DNA of 64,000 nt from Pseudomonadales bacterium (GCA_024234165.1 JACKOP010000004.1:396918-460917), one strand, 5' to 3'; counted from the first letter of the stretch, positions 9,582-19,158 are shown. Numbers and translations are program-made. The notes: generated by a model from the sequence alone, not told the origin.

Positions 9582-9602
9582 GATCCCTATGGATCATGAA
9601 GC
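9577..9602. repeat. Perfect inverted repeat between heparinase-like and glycosyltransferase genes
   Basis: Two 11-base arms, CTTCATGATCC and GGATCATGAAG, flank the four bases CTAT. The core (9581-9596, TGATCCCTATGGATCA) resembles the cluster's operator-like palindromes, but the arms extend further and no -10-like hexamer lies at the usual spacing. It spans the stop of one gene and the longest-frame start of the next. It may be an intercistronic hairpin or an operator. Confidence 0.6.
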
Positions 9603-11233
9603 GGTCCAACACTCTCGAACACGAAGCCCATTCTTGCCGGCAACGCCCCCTCGGTGCGCACCAGCAGTTGTGGCGCATCCCGTCGCACACCGAACCCGGG
9701 GCAGTATGGCGCGGTGCACCATTGCATCACACCACCGTGCAGGCTGCTCAGGCGCACCACGCCGCCGTGCGGCAATCGCAACAGGCAGGCCTGGTCGGAT
9801 TCGGGAATGATCTCGATATCCGGGTGAAACAATAGCCTACTGCCGAGCGCAGCGTGACCCTTCCCGCGCAACTCGTCCTCGATACGCACGTTCCAGGCAG
9901 CGCCAGAGCGCAAAAGCTCGACGACACGCCGATGACGAATACCCCCGCCCAGCGCGGGGAACGCGAGAATCTCACCCGAAAACCGCAAGCCACCAGACAC
10001 CGCTTCGATGCCTGCACGAAGCACCCGGGCCCGGCGCGCCACCCGGAACTCACCCCAGATCTCGGACTGCTCGGCCCCTTCCACGGCCACCGTGTTGTGA
10101 GCCGCAGTGGAGCGCACGTAATGACGCATCGGCCCCGGTTCGTATTCGTACACCCCGGTATCGACCACGAAGGGCAGGCCACCCAGATACCACTCGAACG
10201 ACAACATATCGCAGTGGGTGTGGCCCGGCTGGTACGCCGGCCCCACGTCACCACACTTCAGCAACAGCTCGCCGGCGTTCGCATCACGCCAGCCGAATAC
10301 ACCGAAGCACGGCAGTTCGACGCGATCTGCGGCAAGCCCGGTCCACCGCAACCGCAGCGCCTGCGCACGCGAGTACAGCACGGAGGGGCGCGGCGCGCTG
10401 TTGAATGCCGAGTCGTTGAACAAGGGGTAACAGTCACCCGGAAACTCGATGCCTGCGAGCAGAGCCATGGCTCGAATCGCCGCTTGCTCCACCGCCTCAC
10501 GCAAGGGCGCCCCCAGCGCACCTTCTACCGCACGATCCAGCTCGAGCAGATCGAGCAGCCCGCCGAGCAGCACACAGTGGTACGAAGGACTGCGCTCGTA
10601 GTGCCCGCCATCCGGCAGGAACTGTTCGTGCACCTGCGCGAACAACCCCGCCCGCCCCATGCGCAACCAACGCGACGCATCCGGGGCCGGCAGCACCGCA
10701 CCGGCGAACACCAGCGCCTTGAGGTTCTCGAAATAGTGGTTGGCGAGGATGTGTTTTTCCGGGCGCCGCTGCAGCCAGCGCGCTTGCGCCACCGCACTGG
10801 CCAGCAGCTGTGGCGCAGGCGGTTCGGCATTGCGCAGCAGCCACCGGCACCAGCTGACCAGTCGCAGGCTGAGCGCATAGGGTTCCCAGCCGGGCGATGA
10901 GCCCGGCGGGTTGCTGTGTATCCAGTGCGCAATCAGATCCCGCTGTACGCGGGGTTCCAGGTCACCGCCGTCCAGATATTGGAAGTAGTGGAGGTTGTAG
11001 CCCCAGAGCCTGGGCACACCGGGCGGACGCCAATCGAGCTCACCGGCCGCGAAGGACACGTCACGGTTCAGGAAACGGAACGACACCGGGTGGGCAAACG
11101 GCTGCGCCTCGGCCGGCTGCGCAGCCCAGCGATCCAAGCGCTCCTGCACCGCGCGGCGCAACACCCATACCGCGAGCTGACTGGGCCGCAGGTGACGCAG
11201 CGTGGAAAACAGCAATCGGGCGCGGGCGAGCAC
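9587..11233 (-). CDS. Heparinase II/III-family polysaccharide lyase
   Basis: This protein probably cleaves or edits uronic-acid-containing polysaccharide. It shows the alpha-helical toroid region (LWGYNLHYFQYL, HWIHSNPPGSSPGWEPY, NHYFENLKALVFAG, ERSPSYHCVLLGGLLDL) followed by the beta-sheet heparinase domain (YQPGHTHCDMLSFEW, VDTGVYEYEPGPMRHYVR, AAHNTV). The frame is open to 11464, but the family similarity starts near VLARARLLFSTLRHL. A GTG at 11233 just after the upstream stop is therefore chosen, giving 548 residues. No clear signal peptide is visible. Such genes are common in EPS clusters, where they may act on the cluster's own polymer. It is co-transcribed with the oxidoreductase gene 2 bp upstream. 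Confidence 0.85.
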   Translation of the reverse strand: MLARARLLFSTLRHLRPSQLAVWVLRRAVQERLDRWAAQPAEAQPFAHPVSFRFLNRDVSFAAGELDWRPPGVPRLWGYNLHYFQYLDGGDLEPRVQRDLIAHWIHSNPPGSSPGWEPYALSLRLVSWCRWLLRNAEPPAPQLLASAVAQARWLQRRPEKHILANHYFENLKALVFAGAVLPAPDASRWLRMGRAGLFAQVHEQFLPDGGHYERSPSYHCVLLGGLLDLLELDRAVEGALGAPLREAVEQAAIRAMALLAGIEFPGDCYPLFNDSAFNSAPRPSVLYSRAQALRLRWTGLAADRVELPCFGVFGWRDANAGELLLKCGDVGPAYQPGHTHCDMLSFEWYLGGLPFVVDTGVYEYEPGPMRHYVRSTAAHNTVAVEGAEQSEIWGEFRVARRARVLRAGIEAVSGGLRFSGEILAFPALGGGIRHRRVVELLRSGAAWNVRIEDELRGKGHAALGSRLLFHPDIEIIPESDQACLLRLPHGGVVRLSSLHGGVMQWCTAPYCPGFGVRRDAPQLLVRTEGALPARMGFVFESVGPLHDP

Positions 11234-11235
11234 GC

Positions 11236-13356
11236 TCAGCGTCCGATCTCCTCGGCGGCGCGGATGCATACCTCGGCCACCTCGAAGAGTTCGGTGGGCG
11301 GTATCAACCCGGTCGCATCGCCGCTGGTGATGGCCTGCACGAAGGCCGCGGCGCAGGCGCGCTGTCCCTTGTCCTGCCTCCACGCCCGGCTGGAGGCCAA
11401 CCCCGGCCAACCCACGCTTTCGAGCCTGCGGAAGTTGTCGATGCGCGCGATACCTCCCTCGCAAAAGACCTCGAGCCGCTCCTTGGGAAAACGCCGGTTG
11501 CCGTTCGCAAAGTAGTGCACCGTGCCCACACTGCCGTTGGCGAACCCGAGTTGCAGCGACCAGGTGTCGCGCGGTCCCTGCCCCGCCATCGCCACAACAG
11601 CGTGTCGCGAAATGGGCGAGCCCGCCAGGTAGCGCAACAAGTCCACGAAGTGGCAGCCCTCACCGATGAGCCGCCCACCGCCCACCTGCGGGTCTTGCGT
11701 CCAGTGCGAAGCGGGGATGGCGCCCGAATTGACCGTCATGACCATCGATACCGATGCCTGCCGCCCGGACAGCGCACGCTTGAGCGCCTGCACCTGCGGC
11801 GCGTAGCGGCGGTTGAAGCCCACCATCAGGATTGGTGCTTCCTTGCCCAGCCCCGCGTGGCAACTGCGCACCTGATCGAGTTGTTCCAGTGTAATGGCCA
11901 GGGGCTTCTCGACGAACACGTGCTTGCCACTGCCCAAGGCGTCCACCACCCACCGCGCGTGGCTGTCATGGCGAGTAGTAACCACCACGGCGTGGACCGA
12001 GTCGTCGGTTAGCAGCGCGGCCGCGTCGGTGGTGGCCTGCTCCACCCCGTGCTTGCGCCCGACGTGGACCGCACTGAGCCCGGTAGCAGACGCAATGGCG
12101 CGCAGTCGTGCCGGTGTGCGCGCAAACGCCGGCACCAGCACGGCCGACGCGTAGTTGCCGGCGCCCACGAACGCCAACGACACGCTGCCCGTGCCCGGTC
12201 GGTTGGGCGGCGGCAGGTCCACGGTGCGCTGCATCAATGCCACCGGGTCACCGCCGGGGTATTTCAGCAGCACACCCAGCGGGTTGCCTGTGGCAATGAG
12301 GTCATAGGCCTGGGGCGCATCCTCGAACGCAAAGCGGTGGCTGATGAGCGGCCGCACATCCAGGCGCCCGTCGGCCATCATGTCCAGCACCGCCTCGAAA
12401 TTACGCTGCTCCGTCCAGCGCACGTAGCCGATGGGGTAGTCGTGACCCTTTTCCTCGTATTCCGGGTCATAGCGGCCCGGACCATAGGAACACGAGACCT
12501 GGAAGCTGAGTTCCTTCTCGTAGAAGTCGGCGCGCGACATCTCCATGCCCACCACGCCCACCAGCACGATGCGCCCGCGCTTGCGGCACATGGTGGCGGC
12601 TTGGTGGATGGGCTCGTTGCTCTTGGTGGATGCAGTGATCAGCACCGCGTCCACGCCGCGCCCCCGGGAGAAGCGCTGCGCCGCCGCCAGCGGATCCTGC
12701 CCGCGTGACAGGCGTACCACCTCTGCGCCGAACCGCTCGGCCAGATCGAGCTTCGCCTCATCGAAATCCAGGCCCAGCACGCGGCAGCCGTGCGCGCGCA
12801 GCAATTGCACGGCAATGAGGCCTATCAGCCCCAGGCCAGTGACCACGACAGATTCACCCAGCGTGGGCTGTATGAGGCGTATGCCCTGCAGCGCGATGGA
12901 GGCGATCACGCCAAAGGCGGCGCATTCGTCATCCACCGCGTCGGGGACCCTGGCGCAGAGGTTCTTGGGGACGCAAACGATCTCGGCGTGCTTGCCGTTG
13001 GACAGGACACGATCGCCGACCGAAAAGCCCTGCACGCCCTGCCCAACGGACTCGACCACACCAACATTGCAGTAGCCCAGCGCCAATGGTGTATCGAGTT
13101 TGTTCCGGACGGACTCGAGCGTCTGGATGAGGCCGTCGCTTCTTACCTTATCGAGGACTTGGCGGACTTTGTCGGGTTGTTGGAGGGCCTTTTGGATAAG
13201 GTTTCCGCGACCAAAATCCACAAGCATTCTTTCGGTACCAATGGACACCAAGGTAACCGACGCACGCACCCACACCGCCCCATGCTCAACGGACAGGGAC
13301 GGCAACTCCGTTAGGACTATCGCTCCCTTATTGAGATCCTGAGTAAGTTGCCGCAT
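11236..13356 (-). CDS. Two-domain oxidoreductase: zinc-type alcohol dehydrogenase fused to Gfo/Idh/MocA
   Basis: The N-terminal half is an MDR/alcohol-dehydrogenase-like domain (GYCNVGVVESVGQGV, a nucleotide fold at VVTGLGLIGLIAVQLL). The C-terminal half, from about residue 385, is a Gfo/Idh/MocA dehydrogenase (SLAFVGAGNYASAVL, HVFVEKPLAITLEQL with the EKP motif, GFNRRYAP). Such fusions of about 710 residues occur in polysaccharide clusters and probably modify a nucleotide sugar. The preferred start is the ATG at 13356 (MRQLTQDLNKG) preceded by AAAGGTGGG; an ATG 12 bases upstream is possible. The substrate is not known. The heparinase-like gene follows within 2 bp. Confidence 0.88.
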   Translation of the reverse strand: MRQLTQDLNKGAIVLTELPSLSVEHGAVWVRASVTLVSIGTERMLVDFGRGNLIQKALQQPDKVRQVLDKVRSDGLIQTLESVRNKLDTPLALGYCNVGVVESVGQGVQGFSVGDRVLSNGKHAEIVCVPKNLCARVPDAVDDECAAFGVIASIALQGIRLIQPTLGESVVVTGLGLIGLIAVQLLRAHGCRVLGLDFDEAKLDLAERFGAEVVRLSRGQDPLAAAQRFSRGRGVDAVLITASTKSNEPIHQAATMCRKRGRIVLVGVVGMEMSRADFYEKELSFQVSCSYGPGRYDPEYEEKGHDYPIGYVRWTEQRNFEAVLDMMADGRLDVRPLISHRFAFEDAPQAYDLIATGNPLGVLLKYPGGDPVALMQRTVDLPPPNRPGTGSVSLAFVGAGNYASAVLVPAFARTPARLRAIASATGLSAVHVGRKHGVEQATTDAAALLTDDSVHAVVVTTRHDSHARWVVDALGSGKHVFVEKPLAITLEQLDQVRSCHAGLGKEAPILMVGFNRRYAPQVQALKRALSGRQASVSMVMTVNSGAIPASHWTQDPQVGGGRLIGEGCHFVDLLRYLAGSPISRHAVVAMAGQGPRDTWSLQLGFANGSVGTVHYFANGNRRFPKERLEVFCEGGIARIDNFRRLESVGWPGLASSRAWRQDKGQRACAAAFVQAITSGDATGLIPPTELFEVAEVCIRAAEEIGR

Positions 13357-13448
13357 CCAGAAACCCACCTTTCGCGCAGCGTCAAAATTGCGCCTGAACC
13401 AGCAACTGCAACGACATGCAGCTTACCGGAGACGCCTACTTTTCAAAT

Positions 13449-13961
13449 TTAATCTCGAACCTTAATTAACCTTGCCGGCACACCGCCCACGACCGAATAA
13501 GGAGCCACGTCCCGCGTGACCACTGCGCCACCAGCAATAACCGCCCCTTCGCCAATTGTCACCCCCGCCATAATTAAACAATTTGCCCCTACCCAAACGT
13601 CGTCACCAATGGTGATCGGCTTTCTTTCATGGCCCCCACCGTGAATCCGAGCGCGACCGGCCGGGATATTGTGATTTGACGAATTAATCTGGGTCCGATA
13701 GCCAATTAGAACTCTCGACCCTATCCGAACACCACCACTGCAAACGACGATGACATCCAGAGCAAAATCAACATCATCACCGACAATCAGACCACGCGGC
13801 GGCGCAATCCACACACCAGGATAATAAATTGTGCGCCTCCCAACTTGGGCCCCTAAAAGCCGAAGAAAGCCGCTTTTAAGCGCATTGAGAACGGCAAACC
13901 GGGGCAACAAAAATAGAATACGCTGAACCATTTCGTAGGTGACGACGAGAAAGCTCCTCAC
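13449..13961 (-). CDS. Left-handed beta-helix acyltransferase (WcaF/CatB family)
   Basis: This 170-residue sugar O- or N-acyltransferase has hexapeptide repeats (RIGSRVLIGYRTQINSSNHN, ITIGDDVWVGANCLIMAGV, IGEGAVIAGGAVVTRDV) and the typical C-terminal PYSVVGGVPARLI. The His in NSSNHN is the likely catalytic residue. It starts at a GTG that overlaps the upstream glycosyltransferase stop by 4 bp. Here the sequence becomes visibly richer in A and T, and this persists to about 21.9 kb, which marks the strain-variable part of the cluster. It probably acetylates the repeat unit. Confidence 0.85.
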   Translation of the reverse strand: MRSFLVVTYEMVQRILFLLPRFAVLNALKSGFLRLLGAQVGRRTIYYPGVWIAPPRGLIVGDDVDFALDVIVVCSGGVRIGSRVLIGYRTQINSSNHNIPAGRARIHGGGHERKPITIGDDVWVGANCLIMAGVTIGEGAVIAGGAVVTRDVAPYSVVGGVPARLIKVRD

Positions 13962-15160
13962 GCCCCCTCCCGCCTTACCAAGTTGAGTATTCCAACAAAC
14001 TTCTCTTCCAGAAGCGGAAGCGCTCGCAACCGCGCAGCCCCTTCAATGATCATCGACTCCTGCAGGGCCCTATCTCGGATCACTCTTATCATCGCGCTAG
14101 CCGACGCCACTGGATCATGCGGCTCAACATATACTGCCGAGGCACCACAGATATGCACAGCAAAATCACGCCTACTACATATCAACGGCAGACCGGCCTT
14201 CCAAGCCTCTATATAATTGTTGGAGAAACTTTCCAAGTCGCTGATGTTCACCAGAAAATCGGAATCATCATAGACCTCTTGAATTCTATCCGGTGGAATC
14301 GAACCGACGAACCTGAATCGACGATCAAGAACTGCAGCAGAATCACGAACAGCAGGGTACGCAGTCTCAAAGGTTCCCCGATCCACAGAAACGACAAACG
14401 TGAAAGCGTCAAAACCCAACGCCTCCATTTCCAACGCCATACTAGGCAGTCGCCACAAGTTCTTGTGCGGATCAAGGCCGCTTAAGACGAGCAGTCGAAC
14501 CCCTTGGTCACCAGTACCACGAGTTCGCTCTACAGGCCGCACGAACGCAGACGGTACCGGTGGCGATACGACCACATTGTCGCGTGCGATTTTCAAAACC
14601 GACGCAAGCCTATTCGCCATAACATCTGTTTCGGCGACAACAACACTTGCCCTGCGTATGCGCCGAATGCGCAAATAGTTTACTACGCGAGTACGAAGCC
14701 TTCGCCGCCTCGGAATGAATCCCCAGTACGAACTGTCCGCGTAGCAAATTATTGGATAAGCAACACAAACCACCGAAAACACGTTCTTACCCACCGGCAA
14801 GCCCGCGCCAAAGAACGTAAAGACCGCCCGAATGTCATGCTTTCTTATAAAGCAGCGCAAGAAAAACAACTCAAACCACTTTCGCCCAAAATATCCGTCT
14901 GGGCACTCAATTACAGCTTCGTCACATTCAAAGTTACCACGCGACGCAAGAATCCCTCCTTTCGGCACCAAGAAGAATACTTTACCTATGTGAGACGGGT
15001 ATTTCCTGAAGAAATTAATGAAATTAAGAGCGAGTTGCACCCCACCACCGACCTTAATTGCACCGCAGTCCACCAGCAACGAGATCTTCTCCCTACCAAC
15101 TGAGCCATCGTCTGAGCTTATATCCATGGGAAAGGTAGCCTCATCAACCAACACGTCCAA
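13958..15160 (-). CDS. Glycosyltransferase (GT4-like)
   Basis: This is a protein of up to 400 residues that uses a nucleotide sugar to extend the repeat unit. The N-terminal region has LLVDCGAIKVGGGVQLALNF, a glycine-rich acceptor-side loop. The C-terminal half has VLSGLDPHKNLWRLPSMALE and a donor-site segment VNISDLESFSNNYIEAWKAG with the E-x7-E spacing expected in GT4 enzymes. The longest frame starts at 15160; an ATG at 15127 (MDISSDDGSV) is an equally good start. Base composition is AT-richer than in the flanking genes. It overlaps the acyltransferase gene by 4 bp. The specificity is unknown. Confidence 0.78.
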   Translation of the reverse strand: MDVLVDEATFPMDISSDDGSVGREKISLLVDCGAIKVGGGVQLALNFINFFRKYPSHIGKVFFLVPKGGILASRGNFECDEAVIECPDGYFGRKWFELFFLRCFIRKHDIRAVFTFFGAGLPVGKNVFSVVCVAYPIICYADSSYWGFIPRRRRLRTRVVNYLRIRRIRRASVVVAETDVMANRLASVLKIARDNVVVSPPVPSAFVRPVERTRGTGDQGVRLLVLSGLDPHKNLWRLPSMALEMEALGFDAFTFVVSVDRGTFETAYPAVRDSAAVLDRRFRFVGSIPPDRIQEVYDDSDFLVNISDLESFSNNYIEAWKAGLPLICSRRDFAVHICGASAVYVEPHDPVASASAMIRVIRDRALQESMIIEGAARLRALPLLEEKFVGILNLVRREGA

Positions 15161-15275
15161 ACACCTTCAAAATGCGCACCGCCACAACAGCGTTACCTAA
15201 AAACTGCCGTTTGACTGCCATGGCTGGATACCGCCGCCATTAGTTTTTCTACATATGCCGTCGGCGTCGAAATCC

Positions 15276-16724
15276 CTAATTGACAGTAACACCGGCAGGC
15301 GGAGCTGGCCCATTCAACACCCTCAGCAATTTCACGGTAGCGAGCGGATACCACCCGTCGCAAGTCTTACCTTCAATCGCTATAGGTAACTTTCTGTCAT
15401 TCGCACCACTTAGAAGTAACCCCACCTCCAGCGAATAAGTCTCGCCCTCCATCAATTCCGGCACACTGGGAATCACGAAGGAAACCCTCATCGACTTCGC
15501 ACCGGGCAGGAGCCCCTTAACGCTGCTAGTCGTCTCTACCGCGTACGCCGTCACATCGGAACGCCGCAGCCTGAATCCGACGCGATAATCTCGGTAAGGT
15601 GGAGCAACCCCCACATTCTCCCAATCCAAGCTCACGAGATTCGCGGACCCAATTCGGAGCCGCGCAGGGAAGTAGGCCCTTCTCAGAATCAATCTGAATC
15701 CAAGCTTCAGGAGCGCCGCCTCAAATGCTTCGCGCTGTGCCACTGGGATAGTCCATGCCTGCGTGTGATACACGGACGCATGCCACGACAGGGCATCCGC
15801 CAGAACAGCGGACGCCGGCTCCTTCCACGTAGATGGATCCAAGCAGGCTTCCAATGCCACTGGGGCCCTAGTCCACGCATCCCGAAGCGCCAAATTATTC
15901 GCAGAAGGCGTATAGCTGTAGTCGTGGTGGTTGTACTGGTCAGCTGGATCTGAATCGCCCCAGCAATCACCTCTCCAAGCGGTCCTACCGAGGTTTGCGG
16001 CATAGATCGCAAATGGCTTTTCGCGACCACCAACCAACATCACCAATGGTGTCTTCTTGAAGCTCGAATAATACAGGTCGATAACCTGCTTCTGGATGTC
16101 CCACGAAGGAAAGTGCGCAGGATCGGGATCATTGTATTGATGCCATTCTCCCCACGCACCAATCGAGCGAATGTCTATTGAACTTATATCAGGATGACCG
16201 TCATATCGTGCGGCGAAGTCGAGAATGAAATCCCGGTGGTTGGCCAGAAGGTCTGCTGAAGCCCAGTCAATGCCGCCGCTTGGCCAGACTACTAAGCCTT
16301 TGTCCCTCATCCACTGTGGCGTCCACCTGGCATCCCGATCATCATTGAGCATGATCGGACCAATATCCATTGTCCGCCCTTGCATCCGTACTTCCGCGAG
16401 AGACTTATCGATCAACGCCCAATTGTATTCACCTTTGCGCGGCTCGAGTTGAGCCCAGGTATATCTGAAATACGCAGCCCCACTCGGATACCCTTCCGCA
16501 GCGGCCAAACTGGTCGTGTTGAAGGTCTGCCGTCCTACACCCGGCGTCTGTATGAGCCCCTGGAGTTCCACCGGCCTAACCTCGACGAATTCAGCTGGAA
16601 GCACCGGCCAACTCATTGAGATCAAGAGAAGACAGGCTATAGAAGTTCGAATGGGACAATAAAGACACGGCCGCGAGCCAGCTACTTGGCCCGCACCACC
16701 CCAACTCGGACGACTTGCGCTCAT
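15276..16724 (-). CDS. Secreted TIM-barrel-like protein with DUF4832 domain
   Basis: The 482-residue product has an N-terminal hydrophobic stretch (SIACLLLISMSWPVLPA, about 28-44) consistent with export. The middle resembles glycoside-hydrolase-type barrels: FRYTWAQLEPRKGEYNW (a catalytic-barrel beta-strand pattern) and SIDIRSIGAWGEWHQYN. The C-terminal part (FRLILRRAYFP, SLDWENVGVAPPYRDYRV) matches my recollection of the DUF4832 domain found in cell-surface and polysaccharide loci. It could trim or bind the polymer. Its ATG overlaps the upstream glycosyltransferase stop (ATGA), so it is part of the operon. No activity is established for this family, to my knowledge. Confidence 0.7.
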   Translation of the reverse strand: MSASRPSWGGAGQVAGSRPCLYCPIRTSIACLLLISMSWPVLPAEFVEVRPVELQGLIQTPGVGRQTFNTTSLAAAEGYPSGAAYFRYTWAQLEPRKGEYNWALIDKSLAEVRMQGRTMDIGPIMLNDDRDARWTPQWMRDKGLVVWPSGGIDWASADLLANHRDFILDFAARYDGHPDISSIDIRSIGAWGEWHQYNDPDPAHFPSWDIQKQVIDLYYSSFKKTPLVMLVGGREKPFAIYAANLGRTAWRGDCWGDSDPADQYNHHDYSYTPSANNLALRDAWTRAPVALEACLDPSTWKEPASAVLADALSWHASVYHTQAWTIPVAQREAFEAALLKLGFRLILRRAYFPARLRIGSANLVSLDWENVGVAPPYRDYRVGFRLRRSDVTAYAVETTSSVKGLLPGAKSMRVSFVIPSVPELMEGETYSLEVGLLLSGANDRKLPIAIEGKTCDGWYPLATVKLLRVLNGPAPPAGVTVN

Positions 16725-17851
16725 CGTCCACCTCCAGCCTTAGCAGCCAATGCAGCCTCGTAGAGCGATACATACCGCTGAGCAACCCTGACAATATCGA
16801 ATTGGTTCCGATAGGAAGATGCCGCGGTTGCAGCCGCGCGCCGGACTGCCGAACTATTTAATACGTATTTTTTAAGACAATCCGACAAGGCCGCGGGGCT
16901 CTCAGCTTGAAAGAACATCGTGCCGGGACCACCAAACTGTCGGAATGCGGGGATGTCTGGAAGGATCAGGGGAATACCTGCACACGCCGCCTCAATGCAC
17001 GCAATGGAAAGGCCCTCGAACCTTGACGCCATAACCAGCGCTTCACAGCCCGTCAGAAACGGCGCGACGTTTTCTACGTGACCCTTGAACTCGACTTGCC
17101 CATGAATTCCAAGTCCCTCAGACCGCCCAACAATCCGATCCAACTCGCTTCCGGCCCCGAGGAATCGGACATGCACCCGCGGATCACGTAGAAGAGCAAT
17201 GGCGTCCACTAGGATGTCCTGACCCTTTTGGAGAACGCCGTTTCTAAGGGCAAATGCGCCAACAGAAATTAAATCGAACCGCCCTGGTTGACGCGACTCG
17301 CATTGCGTGTCACGACTGGCTTGCAAGGCAGCATCCAGTGCGACGATATCAACACCATTGTCAATGCGGCATATCCTTGAACCACCATACGGATAGGCAT
17401 CCTGCACTACACCGCCACACGCGACGGAGCAGTCTATCCGCTCCGCAAGCCATTTATGGGCCGGCAAAGGGATTCGGGATGATGCGTAAACGTTGTGCAG
17501 GGTCCTTACGTGGACGGGAATCGAAGAGCGCCCCAAAAGTGCCAGCGCGACAAACAAATCCGACTGCTCGAGATGTGAATGAACCACATCCGGCCGAATT
17601 CCATCCAGCTTTGCGCGCAGCCAAATGGGAACCGACCACTTCAGCAGGTTTCTTCTTAGATCCAGCGTAATTACATTGATACTGGATTTCCCAAGGCTTC
17701 GCCGAAGAGCATTCCCCTTCCCATCCAGAACACCTGCGTAACAAAGCAGCGTGACATCGTGACCCGCTAACTTTTGCGCGCACGAAAGAGACGCAACGAA
17801 CTGCTCCGCCCCACCTGCGGATAGAGAATTTACGGCGTGCACAATTTTCAT
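16721..17851 (-). CDS. Glycosyltransferase family 4
   Basis: This 376-residue GT-B enzyme has the N-terminal motif MKIVHAVNSLSAGGAEQFV, the acceptor-side segment PDVVHSHLEQSDLF, and a donor-side region with FLGAGSELDRI and MASRFEGLSIACIEAACAG, which carries the E-x7-E signature. It is linked by 4-bp overlaps to the polymerase gene upstream and the DUF4832 gene downstream, so these belong to one transcript. It probably adds one sugar of the repeat unit; the sugar is not readable from the sequence. Confidence 0.88.
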   Translation of the reverse strand: MKIVHAVNSLSAGGAEQFVASLSCAQKLAGHDVTLLCYAGVLDGKGNALRRSLGKSSINVITLDLRRNLLKWSVPIWLRAKLDGIRPDVVHSHLEQSDLFVALALLGRSSIPVHVRTLHNVYASSRIPLPAHKWLAERIDCSVACGGVVQDAYPYGGSRICRIDNGVDIVALDAALQASRDTQCESRQPGRFDLISVGAFALRNGVLQKGQDILVDAIALLRDPRVHVRFLGAGSELDRIVGRSEGLGIHGQVEFKGHVENVAPFLTGCEALVMASRFEGLSIACIEAACAGIPLILPDIPAFRQFGGPGTMFFQAESPAALSDCLKKYVLNSSAVRRAAATAASSYRNQFDIVRVAQRYVSLYEAALAAKAGGGR

Positions 17852-19158
17852 ACACGACGCCCAGACTGGCTCCGCGACCCAGCCACGAACTTGCGCGCGG
17901 CAGCCTGGCGCGGATTGAGAGGCTCCTGCCTAACCCACGCGGTGAGCACCATCCCGAAAAGAAGCGCAGCGAGTGATAGATATGCAGCGTACGACAGAGG
18001 AACAGATGCGATCGCCGTCGCGCCACGGACAACCATATAGGAATGCCAGATGTAGAACGGAAAAGTCAGCGCAGCAAGCAGTCGATTCGCCCGCAATGCG
18101 AGCGCCCAACCTGCAAAGACAACCGCCCAGAACGCCCCCATGAAGACGCCAGCAAAACCCCATGCTATGTAAGCATCGCTCCAGACAAGTGTCGGATAGT
18201 GGAAGTACACGGGCCACCCGCGAGGCACGCCATCGAGTAATTGAGCAATTCTAACTGGCGGATCGACTATTCCAGGCTTTGCCACACCAGTAAGCTTGAG
18301 AAGCGGACTGACATAGTTGTATCCATATAAAAATAGCGCGTCGGCGCCAAGCCGAACCCGCTCCCTATCGACCATCGCCATTGCCTGCACTACGCCATAG
18401 GGCATTCCCGCATCCGGAAGGCTTATCCGCCCACTAACCGTGTACTTAACAAGCGAACTTGTCGCCATTAACAATAGCCCGGCAGCCACCGCGACAAGCG
18501 CGACACGCATGCGGCCAATGACCTGACGCGCCCGCAACGCGCTCCTCATCACAACGACAAATGCAAAAGGGACTAGTGACAATAATGCAAATGACCGCAC
18601 CTGAAACTGGAAGGCAAATAGCAGGAAGGGCAGCACGCAAGCACCGGCGAGGATGTACCTGCCCGCTATTGACAGAAACACTATCAATGGTGCGGAAGCC
18701 CAGAGAAACACGAGCGGCCAGTTAGACTGCCCTTCCACATAGTCGCGGTAGCCTAGCCCCCTTGAGGACTGGTAATACATGACCACACCGAACACCCAGT
18801 AGACGGCCAGAATAATTAACGTTACTTGTGGTACCCGGCCATGCGACGGCAAGACCCAGTCCACCTCCGAGCGCTTCGCAACCAACCTAGACAGGAGAAT
18901 ATCGATCACACCGAAGAGCACATTGAATCCAGCAGCGAATAGCAACGTATTCAAGATGTCGCCATAACCGGCCCGGTAGCGCACACCAGTAAAGCCTTGC
19001 ACCCACGAAACTTCACCGTTGTATGCAGGGAGAACAAATAGCCAACTGAAGTAGCTCATCAACAGCAGCGGTATCGCTACCAGACGCCTAGCACTAATCG
19101 CCATGACCAGGAACACGGTCGTCAGCGCGGCATTTGAAAGCGCAATCGTGAGAAGCAC
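17848..19158 (-). CDS. O-antigen/EPS polymerase (Wzy-like)
   Basis: This 436-residue integral membrane protein has about ten to twelve hydrophobic segments (for example LVAIPLLLMSYFSWLFVLP and VTLIILAVYWVFGVVMYY) and a larger periplasmic loop between about residues 260 and 330. This layout is typical of repeat-unit polymerases, which join lipid-linked repeats in the periplasm. Sequence conservation in the family is very low, so the call rests on topology and on position between glycosyltransferase genes and wzx. It starts 1 bp after the upstream glycosyltransferase stop and overlaps the next gene by 4 bp. Confidence 0.75.
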   Translation of the reverse strand: MLLTIALSNAALTTVFLVMAISARRLVAIPLLLMSYFSWLFVLPAYNGEVSWVQGFTGVRYRAGYGDILNTLLFAAGFNVLFGVIDILLSRLVAKRSEVDWVLPSHGRVPQVTLIILAVYWVFGVVMYYQSSRGLGYRDYVEGQSNWPLVFLWASAPLIVFLSIAGRYILAGACVLPFLLFAFQFQVRSFALLSLVPFAFVVVMRSALRARQVIGRMRVALVAVAAGLLLMATSSLVKYTVSGRISLPDAGMPYGVVQAMAMVDRERVRLGADALFLYGYNYVSPLLKLTGVAKPGIVDPPVRIAQLLDGVPRGWPVYFHYPTLVWSDAYIAWGFAGVFMGAFWAVVFAGWALALRANRLLAALTFPFYIWHSYMVVRGATAIASVPLSYAAYLSLAALLFGMVLTAWVRQEPLNPRQAAARKFVAGSRSQSGRRV

